Below, piece by piece: positions 60,101 to 64,000 of a stretch of DNA of 64,000 nt. The translations under genes were made by a program, and so were the position numbers. Below the pieces are notes generated by a model that saw only the letters and a program-made list of their open reading frames with translations, was not told the DNA's origin and made no database searches. This DNA is from Micractinium sp. NFX-FRZ (lineage: Eukaryota; Chlorophyta; Trebouxiophyceae; Chlorellales; Chlorellaceae): contig JAPTJF010000090.1 of assembly GCA_029339195.1 (NCBI GenBank), forward strand, positions 1-64,000, given 5' to 3'. Every line of letters begins with the position of its first letter. Position 1 is the stretch's first letter.

Positions 60101-63100
60101 GAGAAGAAGGGCAGCACCAGCTCGCGTGGGCCGTGGAAGATGATCTTGCCACTGGACAGCACCTGCATGACAGGCGGAGGGGAGAGTGTGTTCACCAGGC
60201 AGTGCAATCCGAGGGAGAGTTCATGCCCCGCCTCCTGTCGCCCACCAGGACCGGCGTCTCAGGAGGCAGGGCTGCAGCAGAGCCCCCGCGCCCACCAGCA
60301 ACCTGCGCTCCACCCAACGTTTGACCAAATGCAACAGCGCCCAGAGCTTCTCTGTGCAAACAAACCTCTCTAACAAACATGCATACGTTGTTCCCGCCCC
60401 CCTCACCATGATGTCGTCAAACAGCTCCAGGGTCTCTGGGGCCGGCTGCAGCAGCGCCACCAGCTGGGTGGCGTGGGTGTAGCGCGCCACCGTGCGCATG
60501 GCGGTCACAATGTCGTGTGTGGTGGCGCTGCAGGCGAGGGGGGAGGGTACACGTGTGCTGGGTGTGTGTGGGGTGGGTGGAATGCGCCATTCTGTGTGTG
60601 CCCCGTCCTTGCATCCGACCTCGCCCGCTGCACTCACAGGCCCCTCATTACCAGGCACGCCCGTGGATGCTTCATTAGCAGGCGAAACCGTGTGCATGCA
60701 CTGAAACCGCTAGGCAGTGCACGCACACACAATATTTTCACCTGTCGAGGCCTGTGGAGATTTCGTCGGCAAAGAGGACCTTGGCAGGTCCCACCAGCAA
60801 CTCGCCGGCGGTCACGCGCTTTTTCTGCCTGCAGGAGAGAGAGCACATGGGGTGGGAGAAGGTCAGCAGTCTTGGGAGGGATCGGTGGGCAGCGGTGGGA
60901 GCGGGCAAGCCACCACACATGTCCGGCACACATGTCCGGCCCAGCGTGCGTAGCAGCCATTCACGTTGTTCTTTCGCAAACGCCCTCAACCCTGACCCCC
61001 CACTCACCCTCCGCTGATGCCGCGCAGCATGTGGTTGCCCACCAGCGTGTCGGCGCAGATGTCCAGCCCCAGCGTGCGCAGCAGGATGTCCACAGCCAGG
61101 CTCTTCTTGCCGCTGGCGGCCAGGGCGGCCATGTAGCTGCACGGGGGGCAGGTCAGCAGGAGAGGTTGGCAACATGTGCGATGGGGCGGGGAGCAGGGGC
61201 GCGGATCGGGGTGGGATCAAATCCCTTTTCTTTTTAGGCAGGGCGGCCATGTGCATGCGTGCCTGCAGGGTGCCTCCAGTATGCCCAGCATCCCCGCCTC
61301 TTCACTCCCCGCCCGCCCACAGACGAGCATCTCCCCCCCACACACACACACCATCCACCCACCTTTGGATGTCCGGGTCGGGCTTGATGCCCAGCTCCCG
61401 CTCCCGCTCCTCCAGCACCTCCAGCAGCTCTGCAGGGGAGGGGAGGAGGGGTAGCCACTTTACCAATAAGGCAACTCTGTGTTTGTGGGCCACGCATGTG
61501 AGCAAGCAACGGCACACATGCAAGTGGCGCCCCAGCTCCTTCAGCACCTCCAGCACCTCGGCGTGGGGCAGGCGAGCATGGCATGCTGCACAGCAAGCAA
61601 GGAGGCCAGCCTTACCGCGGCGGCCGCCCTGCACGCGTGCGGAGAACTCCATTGTCTGCCGCACCGTCAGCTCGCCATAATGCTGGTCCAGCTGCAATGT
61701 AAGGAGGCGAGAGACGGCAAAGATACATGGTGTTGAAAATCAGATGTGAGATAGGCCTGTGAGGAGGAACCTGTGCTCGCTGAGGTGCTGTCAGCCCGCC
61801 ACAGCGCCAGCCGCGTGACATAGGGGATGAGACAGGCAGAGAGCAGTGGCCCTTGGAGACCCGCACCCTCCGCAGCCCACCGGCCCACCCTGCAGTCGCC
61901 CACAATGGAAAGAGCACAACACCAGCGAGGTGCCAGCTGCAGAACAGCACCAGCGCCCCACCCGCCCAGCACCCACGGCCAGCGGACCTGCACCCACCTG
62001 AGAGATGTATGCTGCGGTGCGCTCCGCCACGAACGAGTCCAGCGGGGCCCCGTTGTAGGACAGCTCAGCAGCGCTGACCTGCAGCCAGGTGGGGGAGGAC
62101 GCGTGGACGATGTGTGAATCCCAAACCGACCGGCAGGGATGCTCGCCTTCCCCTCCCTCTAAGCGGGCCCCTCCCCCATTATGACAGTCCACCGCTGAGC
62201 CAGCCGCACCTTCGGCACTCCTTGACCCCCTCTCCAAGGTACCCCTCCAAGGTAGCCGCCTGCCTACTGTTCCCTCCGGATCTGCCCCCAATGGATGCCA
62301 GCCTTCACCTTGAGCGTTTTCTCCTGGGACAACCGCCCAGCAAGCGCCTTCATCAGAACGCTGCGCCCGCTGCCGGGGGTGCCTGCAGGCAGGGGCGATC
62401 AAGGGCGGGACATCAGGGCGGGAACCAGGCTAAGCAAACAGCTGTCTGCAAGCCAGCATCTGTTTGCGAGGAGCACACCTGCCCATCGGCAGGTCAACAA
62501 GCCATCAGCCTTACCCAGCAGCAGCGTCAGCCGCCCCGGCTTCAGCACGCCGTTGACCCCATCAATGATGTTCCACTTGCGCAGGCGCGGGTGCTGCCCG
62601 CCGAGCGGGTTTAGCGCCTGCAGGCGGCGTGAGAATAGGATGGCAGCGAAAGATGTTGGTTGGATGGCAGGAAAGTAAGGAAGGGGAGCCCAGACGACAA
62701 GTGGCGGTCAGTTGGGTGCTGGCTCTCCGCGCACGCCGCGCCCAGCGACGGAACATGCAAGAGTGGCAGGCACTCGTGGCAGCTGACCAAACCTGAGGCG
62801 TTGCAATGGCTGCTGCAGCGGCAGATCCCCTGAACGCCTTGCAACATACAATGCCATAAAACAAAGGGGAGCGCACAGCCTTGCCAGCACCAACCTTGAC
62901 CTTGTCCAGCAGGGAGGAGGAGCCGCTCCTGACGGGGCGCACCACCTGGCTGCCCGTAACTGTCAGGTCTCGGAAACGAATCTCCGCGGTGACCTCAGGG
63001 ACGCCAGCCCTGCAAGTGAGCGAGCATGAACGTTGTTAGTGAGCACCCTAGAGCCACTTCATCAAGAGGCCGTGCAGGCTGATGCAGAGCACACGAGCAG

Positions 63101-63468
63101 CAGCAGCGGCGGGGCCGCCAGGCGGCGACAGCTGGCACGTGCAGCACCCGCGTTAGCAAGTAATTGTGCAGCACCCACTTGTCCAGGCGCTCGCGGACGT
63201 GCGCGAAGAAGCCAAGTCCTTCGTCCTCCGACTCGCGGTACACGCGGGACATCAGGAGCTGGCGTGAGGGCCCATCCAGGCGGCGCAGCTTGACTAGGTG
63301 CCAGCTGCCGTCCGGGCGCTGCACCAGCACCGCTTCTTTCGCGGCCAGCCTCTTGGCATGGACACGCTCAAGCGCAGCCTTTTCCAGTGTGGATGCCTCC
63401 TCGTCGCGGTGCTGTTGCACGCTGGCAGACAGCCGCTGCAGGCTCACCACGCCCCCCTTGGAAGGCAT
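48133..63468 (-). CDS. Full-size PDR-type ABCG transporter
   Basis: 45 exons from 63179-63468 to 48133-48282, 1484 residues. Order is NBD1-TMD1-NBD2-TMD2 as in plant/fungal PDR exporters of lipids and xenobiotics. NBD1 (~150-400): Walker [11 protein letters not shown] (Arg176 for Lys), [56 protein letters not shown]1 (~515-780): VWYKHRA, SFYPAW, YWANPLQYF. NBD2: [10 protein letters not shown] (927-936), [52 protein letters not shown]2: [35 protein letters not shown]. Middle exons: 62895-63009, 62515-62617, 62309-62382, 61998-62078, 61616-61691, 61363-61429, 61008-61136, 60742-60828, 60407-60527, 60030-60162, 59578-59749, 59136-59228, 58860-58908, 58445-58518, 58188-58220, 57964-58035, 57607-57664, 57330-57362, 56885-57028, 56601-56667, 56300-56318, 55957-56091, 55625-55734, 55237-55332, 54703-54938, 54374-54508, 54080-54113, 53705-53790, 53411-53460, 53161-53227, 52750-52875, 52469-52553, 52208-52236, 51900-52024, 51585-51626, 51238-51351, 50910-51005, 50572-50755, 50198-50242, 49747-49856, 49276-49369, 48962-49038, 48581-48719. 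Confidence 0.93.
51390..51424 (-). repeat. Intronic relic of ABCG exon 37
   Basis: GTGTGCCCGCTGGACTTCTG copies GTTGTGCCCGCTGGACTTCT of the exon at ~51304. It lies just upstream of that exon in the transcript. Confidence 0.8.
52950..52980 (-). repeat. Near-perfect copy of ABCG exon 32 acceptor
   Basis: GTCAGCTCGATCAGGTCCAT continuing to ATCACCTGGGCA matches the true exon 5' end at 52852-52882 with one base change, acceptor included. The copy is ~98 nt upstream in the transcript. Confidence 0.9.
53967..54028 (+). repeat. 15-nt tandem repeat GGGAGGCAGCGTAAA
   Basis: About four units in the ABCG intron between exons 28 and 29. Confidence 0.85.
55420..55470 (-). repeat. Intronic relic of ABCG exon 25 5' end
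   Basis: The minus strand reads GCAGCCCCCAAGGATGCTGC (APKDAAVV), copying the true exon start GCAGCCCCCAAGGATGCGGT (APKDAVVV) at 55332. The copy soon diverges. Confidence 0.85.
59459..59493 (-). repeat. Near-perfect copy of ABCG exon 12 donor
   Basis: CTCACCGCGTCTTCACGAGG and the next ~12 nt match the true exon end at 59573-59604 with one change. Two GTGAGC donors therefore lie 113 nt apart. Confidence 0.9.
59912..59970 (-). repeat. Intronic relic of ABCG exon 11 3' end
   Basis: CCACCTGCGGGCGTGGGGTG then CCTCCTGCAGCTACTCTGCC copies the true end (CCACCTGCGAGCGTGGGCAC, CTCCTGCATGTACTCTGCC) at ~60027-60065. Confidence 0.85.
61522..61572 (-). repeat. Intronic relic of ABCG exon 7
   Basis: The minus strand reads [13 protein letters not shown], resembling [16 protein letters not shown] of the true exon (61363-61429), just upstream in the transcript. 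Confidence 0.65.
61768..61816 (-). repeat. Possible intronic relic of ABCG exon 6
   Basis: GCTGGCGCTGTGGCGGGCTG on the minus strand resembles GCTGGACCAGCATTATGGCG and AGCTGAC of the exon start at 61691. The identity is weaker than in the other relics. Confidence 0.5.
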
Positions 63469-64000
63469 GCTGGTGGCGGCGGCGGCGGCAGTGGTCGAGA
63501 AGCTGTGGCGGATGGCGGCAAAGACAGGCGCGCCTCCCCGGGCCCGTGGTGTTCAAGAATCAGAGAGAGTGCTGCAAGCAAGGCAAGGTTGGGTGTGCGC
63601 CGTTCGGCGACGGCGGCGGCGCGAGGCAAAGGAAGCTTGGCCAAGTACTGATATCAGTGCAACGCGCACCGATTATAATGCGAAGCTTGGACTGGCAAAT
63701 GCGGACAAGACGATGAATTACGGGCTCACAACCCCTTCGTGAGGATGACGGCATCGCACTGCCGGAGGACCACGTGAGTTTTACCTGAGTGAGCTGCATC
63801 GCAGCACCGGCCGCCTTTCCAGCCGTGAATCTGGCTCTGCGTGTGTTCGGGTGCACAGGATTTGGTGTCGGGCTGGCGCCAGTGCAGCTGCTGAAAAACT
63901 GGTTGACTTGCATGCAAGAATGTGCTGCGCCGCCGCCGCCGCTCACAGCACACCACACGCCCAGCGACACTGAACGTGTCACGTCGGGAGTTCAACAGAG
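63469..64000. promoter_or_regulatory. Upstream region of the ABCG gene
   Basis: 532 nt upstream of the ABCG start codon, so likely 5' leader and promoter. A short GGC run sits just before the ATG (63472-63490). No other gene start was recognised before the window end. Confidence 0.45.

Noticed and set aside
1..64000. Transposon, retroelement or integrated virus genes
   Set aside because: No reverse transcriptase, integrase, transposase, capsid or long terminal repeat was recognised on either strand.

Overview
The window is nuclear DNA of a eukaryote, most likely a GC-rich chlorophyte green alga of the Chlorella type. The evidence is a very high GC content, about 130 mostly short GT-AG introns cut by phase-consistent splice sites, TGTAA cleavage/polyadenylation signals shortly after several stop codons, and plant-type families (PLIP-like plastid lipase, PDR-type ABCG transporter, BAHD acyltransferase, DOMON-cytochrome b561). 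Naming the genus is inference. I saw no tRNA, rRNA, CRISPR, bacterial operon or intact transposon.

Layout. Nine protein genes were rebuilt exon by exon. Every model closes in frame. (1) 1-2090 +, 3' part of a proline-rich protein with a root-cap/VWD-like domain. (2) 2818-7839 +, type II DnaJ/Hsp40 with a long C-terminal extension. (3) 9500-14859 -, class 3 PLIP-like lipase. (4) 15758-22214 -, double-DOMON cytochrome b561. (5) 22552-24720 -, BAHD acyltransferase. (6) 25485-32091 +, membrane-anchored CmcI-type (cephalosporin hydroxylase/sugar O-methyltransferase) protein. (7) 32843-41574 -, membrane-anchored EGF-like plus exostosin (GT47) glycosyltransferase. (8) 42149-47274 -, NXPE-like protein with filamin-like and PC-esterase (GDS...DxxH) domains. 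(9) 48133-63468 -, full-size PDR-type ABCG transporter in 45 exons. Genes 2/3 and 6/7 converge; genes 5/6 diverge.

Function. Genes 6, 7 and 8 look like secretory-pathway enzymes (predicted single N-terminal anchors) that would methylate, glycosylate and acylate or deacylate glycans. Gene 1 looks like a wall or secreted Pro-rich protein. Genes 4 and 9 are membrane redox and export proteins, gene 3 a plastid-type lipase, gene 2 a co-chaperone. Any link from co-location is only a hypothesis.

Most unusual signal. Many introns hold degraded, or sometimes nearly perfect, copies of the end of the neighbouring exon together with its splice site. I found about twenty such exon relics in genes 2, 4, 6, 7, 8 and 9. 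They lie next to the true exon in direct orientation, with one inverted case. The pattern fits local tandem duplication across splice junctions, a proposed route to intron gain or expansion, and it may offer competing splice sites. Five introns appear to use GC-AG boundaries, each required to keep the reading frame. The first nucleotide-binding domain of the ABC transporter has Arg in place of the Walker A Lys.
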